From contig NC_060063.1 of assembly GCF_020283565.1 (NCBI RefSeq), forward strand, positions 47,514,856 to 47,578,855: DNA of 64,000 bases, written 5' to 3'. Below are positions 44,604 to 57,752 of this stretch, in pieces. A program made the position numbers and the translations under genes. Source of the DNA: Trifolium pratense. Its lineage: Eukaryota; Streptophyta; Magnoliopsida; Fabales; Fabaceae. Positions within the stretch are counted from its first letter, which is position 1; the number at the start of each line of letters is the position of its first letter. Under the pieces are notes generated by a model. The model was given only the letters and a program-made list of their open reading frames with translations, made no database searches and was not told the origin of the DNA.

Positions 44604-47600
44604 ATGAAATTTCAATGGTTTTGGATATCTGCTGCCACTTTGTTTGCATGCTACATATTTGTTAACAAAGTTTTGAGGAATTTGAATGATTGGTATTATG
44701 ATCTTAAATTCAGAAAAACACCAAATCCATTGCCACCTGGTGACATGGGATGGCCTTTAATTGGAAACCTCTGGCCCTTCTTCAAGTGTTTCTCATCTGG
44801 TCACCGTGAAACATTCATCAACAACATTGTTCTCAGGTATCTGTCTTTCATTTTCTAGCTCTTTTGTTTTCGTTGCCCTCACTTATAGACATATATTCAG
44901 GTCATTTCGTAATCGATGTGAGACTTCTTAACAGTTAGTAATTAGTACATTTTCATTGAAAGTAATATAGGTATTGAAGAATGAATTTCTTAGAATCGGG
45001 AGTTAGGCTTAATTCAACTATATATAATCGGCTTGTAAGGTGAAAATTGTCTCTCCTTACAAACTTCTTACAAACTTATGTCCAGGCCAACTCTAGTTAT
45101 AAATCCATGTGTAGGTCAACTCACATCCGATGTGAGACTTCTTAATACACCCCCGTCCAACTCTATTGGGCTTGTGCGTGGATAAATGGTAGGTGATCCG
45201 ATAGAAAAACCTGATAGTAGGTGATCCAATGGATTTTGGAAAGGCTCTGATATCATCTTAGAATTGGGAGTTGGACTTAACTCAACTTTACAAAACCGGC
45301 TCTTATACCAACCCAAATTCTATGAGAATTTAACATTTTTGAAAATGCATTATGGATGACAGATCTATTTTCATTATATTTTAAAATGCGCTCTCCTTAA
45401 TTAGTCTTTCACCATGACATGACAAAATGAATACTATTCTAAAAAAACATTCCAACCCTTGATGTTTTAGATATGGACGAACTGGTATCTACAAGACACA
45501 TTTATATGGGAGTCCAAGCATTATTGTCACTGCACATGATATGTGCAAGAAAGTCCTAAATGATGAGGTGACCTTTAAGCTTGGTTATCCAAAAGCCGTC
45601 ACTGTACTAGCATACAATAGGATACTAAGTAGCGAACATGGACGCCTTAAGCGACTAGTCACGGCTCCTATTGCCGGTCACAATGTATCAACAATGTATC
45701 TAGAGCGTATCGAAGATATTGTGATCAACAAGCTAGAAGAACTGTCTAGCATGAAACACCCTATTGAGTTCCTTCCTGAGATGAGGAAAGTTTCCTTTCA
45801 ATTTGTCGTTCAAATTTTCATGGGATCTTGCGATCAAGGTACCGTGAATGAAATTGGTGATTTATTTCATGTTATGAGTAGTGCCTTGTTCTCTTTGATG
45901 CCCATAAATGCACCTGGTTTTCTTTTCAACAAAGCACTTAAGGTTAGTTACTTCTATTTCTCATTTTTCTCAGTAATGTCCTGGAAAATTGTGCTTTTTT
46001 GTCAAGCATTTTTTAGGAAATTTTCTCGGAAATGTAGTTGTTTTGCGAGGAAATTAAATTTGTCATAAATATTCGTAGGAAATTTACAAATTTCTTGTAG
46101 TGTTATTCTTCTTTTTGAATTTGCTATTCTCACATTGCATGACTAATTTAGGCGCGCAAGAAGTTCGCCAAAATAGTTCAATCTATTATCGATGAAAGGA
46201 GAATGACAACAAAAAATGGACAAATTGGGGAAAAGAATGATTTATTAAACATTCTTTTGGAAATTAATGATGAAGAAGGTGAAAAATTGGAGGATAAGGA
46301 CATTATTGACTTGCTTATATCGCTTCTATTTGGCGGTCACGATTCAACTGCAGCTGGTATGATGTTGACAATTCTGCATCTCACTAAACATCCACATTGT
46401 TTGAAGAAAGCCAAGGTAAATCACCTAACAACTAAGAATTTTCTCATCAGTCCCTATTTATAGATTGGTCTCTCTGTTTCTAAATTTATAGATTGGTGTC
46501 TATATGTTTCTAAATTTTTTCATAAGTCCCTATTTATTTTATACATTGGTCTTTCAAAATTTCTCATCAGTCTCTACATGTTTCTTGGATTGTCAAAAAT
46601 TGTTCTTGATGCTTTAGTATTCTTAAGAAAGTTTTGTAAACTTTACCAAAAACTGTGTTTATCTTGTAGGAAGAGCAAGAAGAAATCATGAAAGCAAGAC
46701 CATCTTCGCAAAAACGATTAAGTATTGAGGAAATTAAAAAAATGGTTTATCTTTCTCAGGTAAGCATAGGGATATAATCTATAGTATCATCTATATACTA
46801 TGTATTATTACATTACCCTATATTACTATAAGAATCTTATAAAGAAATAGTAAAAGATAGCCTATGGTTCCTAGCTTCGATTCAACTCTCACGTCAAGAG
46901 GACTATTGGCGTTGGAGTTGGTTGGTTGGTGAGCAATACTTTGTTAAGTTAGGGTATTCATTATTGTTAGCTTAATGTATTCCTAATCCATCTCGTTTTG
47001 TGGTCGAGAGTGAGGTCATTTTTTCCTCTTATTAGTATGAGGTGTTCCGGCGATTTGGGTTTGTTGTTATTATGTTAGGCAATCTATTTTCTTTCATTTG
47101 TTTGGTTCATTCATTCAGTATACAAAGAGGAAAAATAAGGTTGGTATTTGTTGTCTTGCAGGTTTTTGATGAAACATTACGCCATACGTCTGTCTTTTCA
47201 CTTTTTCGAGAGGCAACGACTGATGTGAACATCAATGGTTATGTTATATTCCTTGTGCTCTATTGATAGCTACTTTCAATTATTAAAAAGGAATAATGAA
47301 TGTAATGTATCTTTTTGCTCAATAACTTTAGGTTATTTCATTCCAAAGGGATGGAAAGTGCTAGTTTGGCTAAGCGCTATGCATATGACTCCCGAACATC
47401 ACTCAAATCCAGAAGAATATAATCCGTCGAGATGGGATGTGAAATTCTGGTATCACTAGAATGATGTTGGCTAAGATGTCCCAACAACTACTTTGTGAAT
47501 AATGTTGTTTTCTATTGTTGGCACATCTTATATAACATATAAAAACTGACAGAAAATAAATAAATGACACAAGTAATTGTTAACCCAGTTCAGCCAACTG

Positions 47601-50600
47601 CCTACTCTGGGGGATACCAATCCAGGAAGGAAATCCACTAATAGCTCTAGTTACTAAGACCTCCAGCAAACCCTAGGATTTACGCCTTACACTAAGACCT
47701 CCAGCAAACCCCTGGTTTACGCCTTATAACCTCGACACTACTTATGCAACTTCTGCCTAGGAACTCCTAGACATGAGATCCCATCTCACTTCCACTCACA
47801 CAACACAACCTGTGTTGATTATACAATGTTTGGAAAGATGTGGTGACAACTTGTCAAGACAACACTTCACTTTTGCTTAAAAGCTTCAAGTGAATCACAC
47901 ATGGTAAACTCCGTACTTCAAAGCTTAGGAGTAACCTTAAAATAACAAACTTACTTCTTAACTCGTGTTATAGAATCCACAAGCAAGAATTACAATCAAA
48001 CAATAAAACACTCAACAAAGACTCAATAAAGACTCAATATGTGTAACTAATATTTTTCAATGAGATTTTTATTCTTGAGCTTGGTCTTCGTATATATAAT
48101 AATCTAGCACGCTCCTCTTTCTTCATTACTGATAGGACGCTCCTTGTAGCTCATAAAAGGTGATCTGATTCTCTTTTGATCTTCATCAAGAATGTATAGA
48201 AACTTTCCAAAAGTGTTTAAGGACTTTATAGGATAATTGTGATCATGCCGTTGTACCATTAAGTCTGTCTTATCCTTAAAACTCCTGATCAGATCAGATC
48301 TCCATTACGCGTGCTTTTAAAGTGGATTTCCATATATAGCAGATGCTCTCATAAATGCGCGAGATTTCCTTGAATAAATATGATGTTGTAACATGTTTTC
48401 CAACATCTTGTTAGTATATTTGTTTTAGCAAAATTAAGCCAATTCAAATATCCAACAATCTCCCCCTTTGGCAATTTTTGGCTAAAACAATTTCAGGCCA
48501 TTACCTTTGAGAGATATAAAGAGCGCAATCCTTCAAATCACCATGGTCACACAAAAGAAGGAATGTTAGAGCATCAGTTAAACAAAATTTCACATAGGTG
48601 AAAATATATGCATCAGAGGCAGCAGCAGCGGAGTTATCATCAATTAGCCTCGAGCAAAATAAAACGTGGTATCAGAGCAAAACATATATCATATGTCATA
48701 TGTCATCAAAGATGTTGTGACATATGGGAGCACATCTTCTAGCACCTGTTCATCCAATCAGGGCAGCATATCCATTCAGTAGCAAACTCCCCCTGACTTC
48801 ATCAGCTTGTGCATCATCTCAGGGTAATATTTTACTCCCCCTGAATACTTGCTTACTGCTACTTAAAAACATGTCACAACAAAAGACACAACAACATGTA
48901 GCAGAAACAAACAAACAATACTACTCCCCCTTTTTAGCCACAAAATGTGCCAAAACAGGAAAGTTAAGTATCCAAAGTGCAGAATTAAAAGTACAGACCA
49001 TGCACTCAGAAGGTGCTAAAATCCAGGTCACAAACAACCCACAAAAAACAAATAACAAAGTTCAGTAAAATATTAAACAGATTACAAAATCATTCATCAT
49101 CACTACTGTCAGAGGCTTCATCCTCATCTGTAGCAGTAGCATAACCTTCTTCCTCATCTGCATTGTTTTGATCACCTGTAGCAGCCACATTTGCACTAGC
49201 TTTGACAGGTATCTCATCAGTTTCCAATCCTTCAATCATTTTCAAGAACACATTCTTCCTCTCCTCAAGCTCAGCCTGCTGTTTATCAATGTCCTGACAT
49301 TGAACCTTTAAGCCAGCAATAATCTCCTTTTTGGTCATAACACCAGCTCCAGCAGCAGATGTTCCAACATGTTCAGCAACATTATGGTTACCAAAAAGCT
49401 TATGATGAAAGGTAAAGCCAGATTCCCTCTTCTTAGGTGTATCAGTCACAACCTTAATTTCTGGATATTGGGCCAAGATAATTCCACATAACAAAGATGG
49501 AAATGCTATTGGCATCTTCACAGCTGTTGATCTAATATGCTTAATGGTTTGATCAAAAATAAAGGTCCCATAGTCATAGTCAACCTTGGTTCCTACAGCA
49601 TATATAAATCTACCCAGGTTGGTTGCAACATTGGTTGCATGCTTAGTTGGTACCCAATTGGTTGACCCTATCCTATTGAGGATGGCATATTTGACATTCA
49701 ATTTACTCGTGGGTATCAGCTTCTTTGTAGGCCAGACCTTAACCTTACCACCAGTTATCTCAGCACTCACAACATCATTAGCAACTTCTAATTCAGCCTT
49801 AGGTTCTACAGACCTACCTAAGTAATTATTTATCACAACAGGAGAAAAATTGACACATTTACCTCTGACAAAAACTTTGTGGTAGTCCTTGCTCAGTGGG
49901 TTATCACATTCTTCAGGGATGTTCACCAGAAATTCTTTCACCAGCAGCTCATAGCATGGACTGAAATCACAGACTGTCTTCATCAGGCCAGCTTCCTTGA
50001 TGTATTCAAAGATGTCTTGACATTTGAGAGCATCTTTGGACAGTTCCCTTTCAACAGCCAATCTCCTTTGGTAAATGTAGTCCCATCTCAGTGCAAAGGC
50101 AGCACGATGGAAGGAGATGTTATCACATGGGGCTTCTTCAACACCTTGTGGAGCCTTCTTCACAGTAGTCTTCTTAGGATTGGCAGAGGAGATGTTAACA
50201 GCATCTTCAGCAACATCATAGTCTGAGTCACTAGATGACTCCTTCTTTCTCTTCAATGTTTCCTTCTTCTTGGCAGGAGGGGAGAGAACCTTGCTCCAAC
50301 CTTTGACTGGTCCAACACCTTTTGTTTTCACTCTTGGTGCAGGAGTCTTGCTTGCAGTGGCCACAGCCTTCCCTGTACAGCTTCTCAATCTCTTTGTTAT
50401 ACCACTAGTTGGTTTTACAGCAGTCTTGGTGGTGACATAATCATCAACATCAACAACATCTTTCTCTTTTTCTTTCTCAGGTTCTGCAGGCTTGTCAGCT
50501 TCAATCTCTTGCTCATCTGTAGGGATGGACTGGTTGCTCTCTTCAGATTGAGTTTCCTCTTCATCAGCAGAAACTCCTTCATTAGCAATTTCAGTCTCTT

Positions 50601-53600
50601 CATCTGAGGTTTCAGATGTTGTGATAGTTGTCTCAACATCTTTTTCAGCAGCAACTTTCACAGGTTCTTTCTCAACAGTTTCAGCATCTTCATTCTCATT
50701 CAAGGATGTCTCAACATCTTGCATGACAACCTCTTCAGTAACAACAGGGATTGATTTTTCAGCCATCATCTCAGCAATTGTTGGTGATTCATTAGCAGTT
50801 TCCGTTTCAACCTCTGTAGGAGTGTCTTCCATCTCAGTATCAACAGGCATAGAGTTAAGATCTCTCTTTTCAGCTTCAGACCCCAATTTTTCTAGACTAG
50901 GGTTTTCACCGGTTGACACGATTGTTTCAACAACATCAGACACAGTTTTGGGGTTTACTTCAGTTGCTTTCTCAGATGTGTTAACATTCGAATCAAAAAC
51001 CAAATCAGACATAGACAGAGAAAACTTAGATTTGTAATCCCTTCTTTTCCTTTTAGAACTTCCTTTACTAGATTTATTACCCAACGGAGAGATAGCATCA
51101 CTTACTTTGACGATTTCTTCCTTTTTCTCAACAGATTTTTCTTTTCCTTTCTTCTCAGCGACATTTGTTTGAGCTTTGGATCGAACAGTCGTAACAGGGA
51201 CGGCGTCCTTGATGATCTTCGAGGAATCGATCTTCGCCTTTGATCGAGTAGAACGACCAGACTTTGTAGTTTGGGAAGATTCAGACATGTTTGGATGAAG
51301 GTTTTTGAAGTTTGAGAAGTTGAATGGATGAGGATTGTAGTGAGAAGCAGTTGAATAGGGTTCACGATCAAAAATTAGGATTTGGGAGAAAGTGTATTGA
51401 TTGCGTGTAAAGACATATTTAAGGGAAGTGTGTAATGATTTCCCTAAATTAGCGTGCATTGATTGATGGGAGAGAAAACGGTTTCCTTTTGCACGCCTCA
51501 ACTGCTGTAACTGCTATGCATCTTCATGCAGGCAAATTCCCAATTTGCCCCTTAAAAATTCAAACTGATTAGCATCAAGCGCCTTTGTAAAAATGTCAGC
51601 TAGCTGTTCACTTGTACCAATGTGCTTGAGTTCCACACAATTTTCTTCAACAAGGTCTCTGATAAAATGATGCCTGATGTCTATGTGTTTGGTTCTTGAG
51701 TGTTGAACTGGATTCTTTGATATATTGATTGCACTCAAGTTGTCACAATATAATGTCATGACATCTTGGTCGACATTATATTCTTTCAGCATCTGTTTCA
51801 TCCACATCAGCTGGGAACAACTGCTTCCTGCAGCTATATATTCAGCCTCTGCAGTAGACAGAGACACACAATTCTGCTTCTTGCTGAACCATGAGATTAA
51901 GTTGTCACCCAAAAAGAAGCATCCTCCTGAGGTACTCTTCCTATCATCAGCACTTCCAGCCCAATCTGCATCACAGTACCCTATCAAAGTTGAGTTCTTG
52001 GTCTGGGAATACAGAATCCCATAATCACTGGTGCCCTTTATATATTTCAGAATCCTTTTGACTTGTACAAGATGGCTCATCTTTGGCTTTGCTTGATATC
52101 TTGCACAAACACCAACAGCAAAGGTGATGTCTGGTCTACTAGCTGTAAGATACAAGAGACTGCCAATCATGCTCCTGTATAGGCTTTGGTCAACATCAAT
52201 GCCATTCTCATCTTTGGTTAGCTTCAGGTGAGTAGCAGCTGGAGTTCTCTTATGTGCTGCAGTGTCCATTCCAAACTTCTTGATCATATTTTTCGCATAC
52301 TTGCTTTGAGAAACAAATATGGTGTCTTCCATTTGTTTAACTTGCAGACCAAGGAAATATGTCAGCTCACCTACCAAACTCATTTCAAACTCTGATTGCA
52401 TTTGTTGTACAAAATGTTGCACCATCTTTTCAGACATTCCACCAAATACTATGTCATCAACATAAATCTGGGCAATCATCAGCTTCTCTTCTTGTTCTTT
52501 AACAAACAAGGTTTTGTCATGGCCTCCTTTTCTGTATCCTTGACTAACAAGGAAATTTGTCAGCCTTTCGTACCAAGCCCTTGGAGCCTGTTTCAGTCCA
52601 TAAAGAGCCTTCTTCAGCTTGTACACATGATCAGGATTAGCAGGGTCTACAAAACCTTTTGGCTGCTCCACATAAACTTCTTCATGTAAGTACCCATTAA
52701 GAAAGGCACTTTTGACATCCATTTGGTACAGCTTAAATTTAAAGATGCAGGCTATACCAAGAAGAAGTCTGATAGATTCCAATCTCGCTACTGGCGCAAA
52801 TGTTTCATCAAAGTCAAGTCCTTCAACCTGAGTGTACCCTTGAGCCACTAACCTTGCCTTGTTTCTTGTTACAACACCATTTTCATCTGACTTGTTCTTG
52901 AACACCCATTTTGTGCCTATGACATTAACACCATTGGGTCTAGGAACAAGATCCCACACATCACTTCTTCTAAACTGAGTTAATTCATCTTGCATGGCTT
53001 CTATCCAGAACTCATCAGTGAGAGCCTCTTTTACATTTTTAGGCTCAACCTTTGATACAAAACATGAATTAGTAACCACTTCATTTGTCCTTCTTGTAGC
53101 AATTCCCTGGTTAGGATTTCCTATGATGAGATCCTTGGGATGGTTCTTCTGTATTCTTATTGAAGGAACTTTACTCACAGGGTGAGGTGTAGGAATGGTT
53201 GATTCATCATCTGAATCTGATTCCTTTTCTGCTACAGCTTCTTCAGATGTTGGCAAAGTTGTTGCAACATCTTCTTCAGTATCAGATGTTTTAGCAGATG
53301 TCAAATCATCTATCACAACATTGATAGATTCTACTATTACCTTAGTTCTCTGGTTGTAAACTCTGTAAGCCCTGCTGTTTGTTGAGTATCCAAGAAACAA
53401 TCCTTCTTCACTTTTAGGATCCATTTTTCTTCTGTGCTCCCTATCAGATAGGATATAGCACTTACTTCCAAACACATGAAAGTGTTTGACAGTTGGTTTT
53501 CTACCTTTCCACAGCTCATACAGTGTAGTAGAAGTTCCAGTTCTGAGTGTGACACGATTGTGAATATAACAAGCAGTATGCATAGCCTCAGCCCAGAATT

Positions 53601-56600
53601 GATATGGAAGATGTTTTGCATGCAACATCACTCTGGCTGACTCTTGTATTGTCCTGTTCTTCCTCTCAACAACACCATTTTGTTGTGGTGTGATTGGAGC
53701 TGAGAATTCATGCTTGATTCCTTCAGAGATGCAGAATTCAAGAAAGCTTGCATTCTCAAACTCTTTACCATGATCACTTCGTATCCTAACAATAGCAGAG
53801 TTCTTTTCTCTTTGGAGTTGAAGACAAAGTTCTTTGAATGCATCAAAACTTTCAGATTTGTCTTTTAGAAATTCAATCCATGTGAACCTTGAGAAATCAT
53901 CTACCATGACAAATGCATACCTTTTTCCTCCAAGGCTCTCTACTTGCATTGGCCCCATCAGGTCTATGTGCAGTAATTCTAGAACCCTTGTTGTGGTCAG
54001 ATGTTGCAACTTTGGATGCGACATCTTTGTCTGCTTCCCTATTTGACATTCTCCACATATACTTCCTTCTTCTATTTTGAGCTTTGGAAGTCCTCTGATA
54101 GCCTCTTTAGCTATTGCCTTCTTCATGCCTTTAAGGTGCAGGTGGCCAAGTTTTTGGTGCCACAACTTTACCTCATCTTCTTTGCTAATGAAACATGTTG
54201 CTACATCTTCTTCTTTAGGGATCCAGAGATAGCAGTTGTCTCTTGACCTTACTCCTTTCATTAACAACTCTCCTTGCTCATTTGTAACTAGACATTCAGC
54301 TTTCGTGAAGTTAACTTTCATGCCTTGATCACAAAGTTGGCTTATGCTGATTAGATTTGCTTTAAGCCCTTTTACAAGCAGCACATTATCTAGCTTTGGT
54401 AAGCCATGATTTGCAAGTTTACCAACTCCCTTGATCTCCCCTTTAGCTCCATCTCCAAAGGTTACAAAACTGGTAGCATATGACTTCAAGTCTTCAAGAT
54501 AATGTTCAACACCTGTCATGTGTCTAGAACAGCCACTATCAAAGTACCAGGTTTCTCTTGAAGAAGCTCTCAAGGATGTATGAGCTATTAGACCTGTGAT
54601 CTTCTTCTTTTCTCTCCATTCCTGTCTTGTCGTAACATTGGGAAAGACAGGAGTATAGAATTCTTGACGAACTCTTCTTGGATATCCGTGCAGCCTATAG
54701 CAGAAAGGCCTAATGTGTCCTTTCCTGCCACAATGATGACATGTCCAGTTATAGAACCTGGGCATAGAATGTCCCATCAGATGTTGCGACAATCCTCCTG
54801 ACACAAACGTGCTACTGATTGGAGTATGTATAGTAGCATTGTTGAACTTCATCTGCTGCTTTACTCTTTCATGTTCAAAACCAATGGGCTTAGGTTTCCC
54901 ATAGTTTTGTCTCTGTAACATTTCCTCAAAAGCATCAGTACCTTTGGTCATCATTTTAGCCACTTTTGTGACTTGATCTAGATCAGCATTTAATTTGGTT
55001 ACTTCTACATTCTGTTCAGCAACTTTACACAGGAGGTTAGACTTCTCCATTTCCAGCTGTTGAATTTGACTACTCTGATCTTCAACCTTAGCATTGAGAT
55101 TATCAATGTTTATGAGTAAGTCATTTTTCTCAGCTTGTAGTTTACCATTGATCTTCTTTTGTTTCTCTAATGCTTTGCAAACTTCTATACTTCTAGTATG
55201 AAGATCTTTATAAGTAGCAGCTAGTTCCTCATAGGTTACCTCCTCATCACATGACTCTGAATCAGATTCACAGACTCCTGTTAAAGCATTAACATATTTG
55301 GCAGATTCTTCCTCCTCTGAATCTGTATCAGACCATGAAACAACAAGACTTTTCTTTTGCCTTTTTAGAAAGGTTGGACATTCAGGTCTGATATGGCCAA
55401 AACCTTCACATTCGTGGCATTTCACTCCTCTTTCATCTTCATTTGTCTTTTTCTGAAAGCTGGACTGTTTGTTGTTGTTGAGTCGACCATTTGGCTTGTG
55501 CCTTTGATCCACTTTCTTCATCAACTTGTTGAACTGTCTTCCAAGCATAGCCATAGACTCAGCTAAGCTTTCTTCACCTTCAGATTCAATTTGTAAATCA
55601 TCAGCAGCACTTTTCGAAGCAAAGGCTAGATTCTTATCTTTCTTTTCATTTCTCCTGTTTAGACCAATTTCATAGGTCTGAAGTGATCCTATGAGTTCAT
55701 CTAAATTTAGACTTGAAAGGTCATGAGCCTCCTCAATAGCTGTTACTTTCATATCAAATCTTTTAGGCAAAGATCTGAGTATTTTTCCAACAAGCTCCTC
55801 ATCTGAGATAGGTTTTCCAAGTGCATCAAACGAATTTGCAAAGTCAAGCACATTCATTTGAAAGTCATGAATGGTTTCTTCCTCCTTCATTCTGAGATTC
55901 TCAAAATTGGTTTTGAGCATCTGAAGTTTAGATAGCTTAACTTTTGATGTTCCTTCATGAGCTTTTCTCAGAATTTCCCAGGCATGCTTAGCAGTAATAC
56001 ATCTCTTAACAAGCCTGAACATGTTTGCATCCACACCATTAAAAATTGCATACAAGGCTTTGGAGTTGCCAAGTGCCAGATCATCCTCATCTTTAGTCCA
56101 TTCATCATTTGGCTTCTTGACATCAGTTTTATTGCCATCTTTGTCAAGAACCATTGGTGGTTCCCATCCGCGTAACACAGCCTTCCATGTCCTGCTGTCA
56201 ATTGATTTTATGAAAGCCTCCATTTTAGCTTTCCAATAATCATAGTTCTCAGGACCTGTCAGTAAGGGGGGTTTAGACACTGACCCTCCTTCTTTATCCA
56301 TTGTACCAGAAAGTACTTTCCCTGGAGCTCACCCAAAATAACAGAACAGGGTGCCTGCTCTGATGCCAATTGAAATTCTGGTATCACTAGAATGATGTTG
56401 GCTAAGATGTCCCAACAACTACTTTGTGAATAATGTTGTTTGCTATTGTTGGCACATCTTATATAACATATAAAAACTGACAGAAAATAAATAAATGACA
56501 CAAGTAATTGTTAACCCAGTTCAGCCAACTGCCTACTCTGGGGGATACCAATCCAGGAAGGAAATCCACTAATAGCTCTAGTTACTAAGACCTCCAGCAA

Positions 56601-57684
56601 ACCCTAGGATTTACGCCTTACACTAAGACCTCCAGCAAACCCCTGGTTTACGCCTTATAACCTCGACACTACTTATGCAACTTCTGCCTAGGAACTCCTA
56701 GACATGAGATCCCATCTCACTTCCACTCACACAACACAACCTGTGTTGATTATACAATGTTTGGAAAGATGTGGTGACAACTTGTCAAGACAACACTTCA
56801 CTTTTGCTTAAAAGCTTCAAGTGAATCACACATGGTAAACTCCGTACTTCAAAGCTTAGGAGTAACCTTAAAATAACAAACTTACTTCTTAACTCGTGTT
56901 ATAGAATCCACAAGCAAGAATTACAATCAAACAATAAAACACTCAACAAAGACTCAATAAAGACTCAATATGTGTAACTAATATTTTTCAATGAGATTTT
57001 TATTCTTGAGCTTGGTCTTCGTATATATAATAATCTAGCACGCTCCTCTTTCTTCATTACTGATAGGACGCTCCTTGTAGCTCATAAAAGGTGATCTGAT
57101 TCTCTTTTGATCTTCATCAAGAATGTATAGAAACTTTCCAAAAGTGTTTAAGGACTTTATAGGATAATTGTGATCATGCCGTTGTACCATTAAGTCTGTC
57201 TTATCCTTAAAACTCCTGATCAGATCAGATCTCCATTACGCGTGCTTTTAAAGTGGATTTCCATATATAGCAGATGCTCTCATAAATGCGCGAGATTTCC
57301 TTGAATAAATATGATGTTGTAACATGTTTTCCAACATCTTGTTAGTATATTTGTTTTAGCAAAATTAAGCCAATTCAAATATCCAACAGGATGTAAGTTG
57401 GATTAACATCCAGGCAACTAAATAAGTGTATATAAGTTTAAATACATTCTCCTGATGACAATAATGATGATTCATTAAACTTATGAGGTAATTATATGTG
57501 CAGAATTATAATCCCGCAACAGGAACCTTTCTTCCTTTCGGAATAGGTCGGAGGCTTTGTCCAGGAAGAGACTTAACCAGATATGAAATGATCATATTTC
57601 TACATTATTTCATCCTTAATTACAAGTTAGTATTATTATGTATTTCTTTTTTTAAACCAACATATTACATTCATTTATTTTACA

Positions 57685-57752
<68 letters not shown>

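Larger units (their letters stand above)
47440..57388 (-). mobile_element. Full-length Sirevirus-type copia element (second copy)
   Basis: A 9,949-bp element with 1,018-bp LTRs (47440-48457, 56371-57388) differing at one visible base (gttgttttct versus gttgtttgct), and a 5-bp duplication ggatg (47435-47439, 57389-57393). Same order and orientation as the first copy. Inserted exactly across the exon 6/intron 6 border of the second CYP88D gene, antisense to it. All frames open, so it may be active. Confidence 0.97.
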
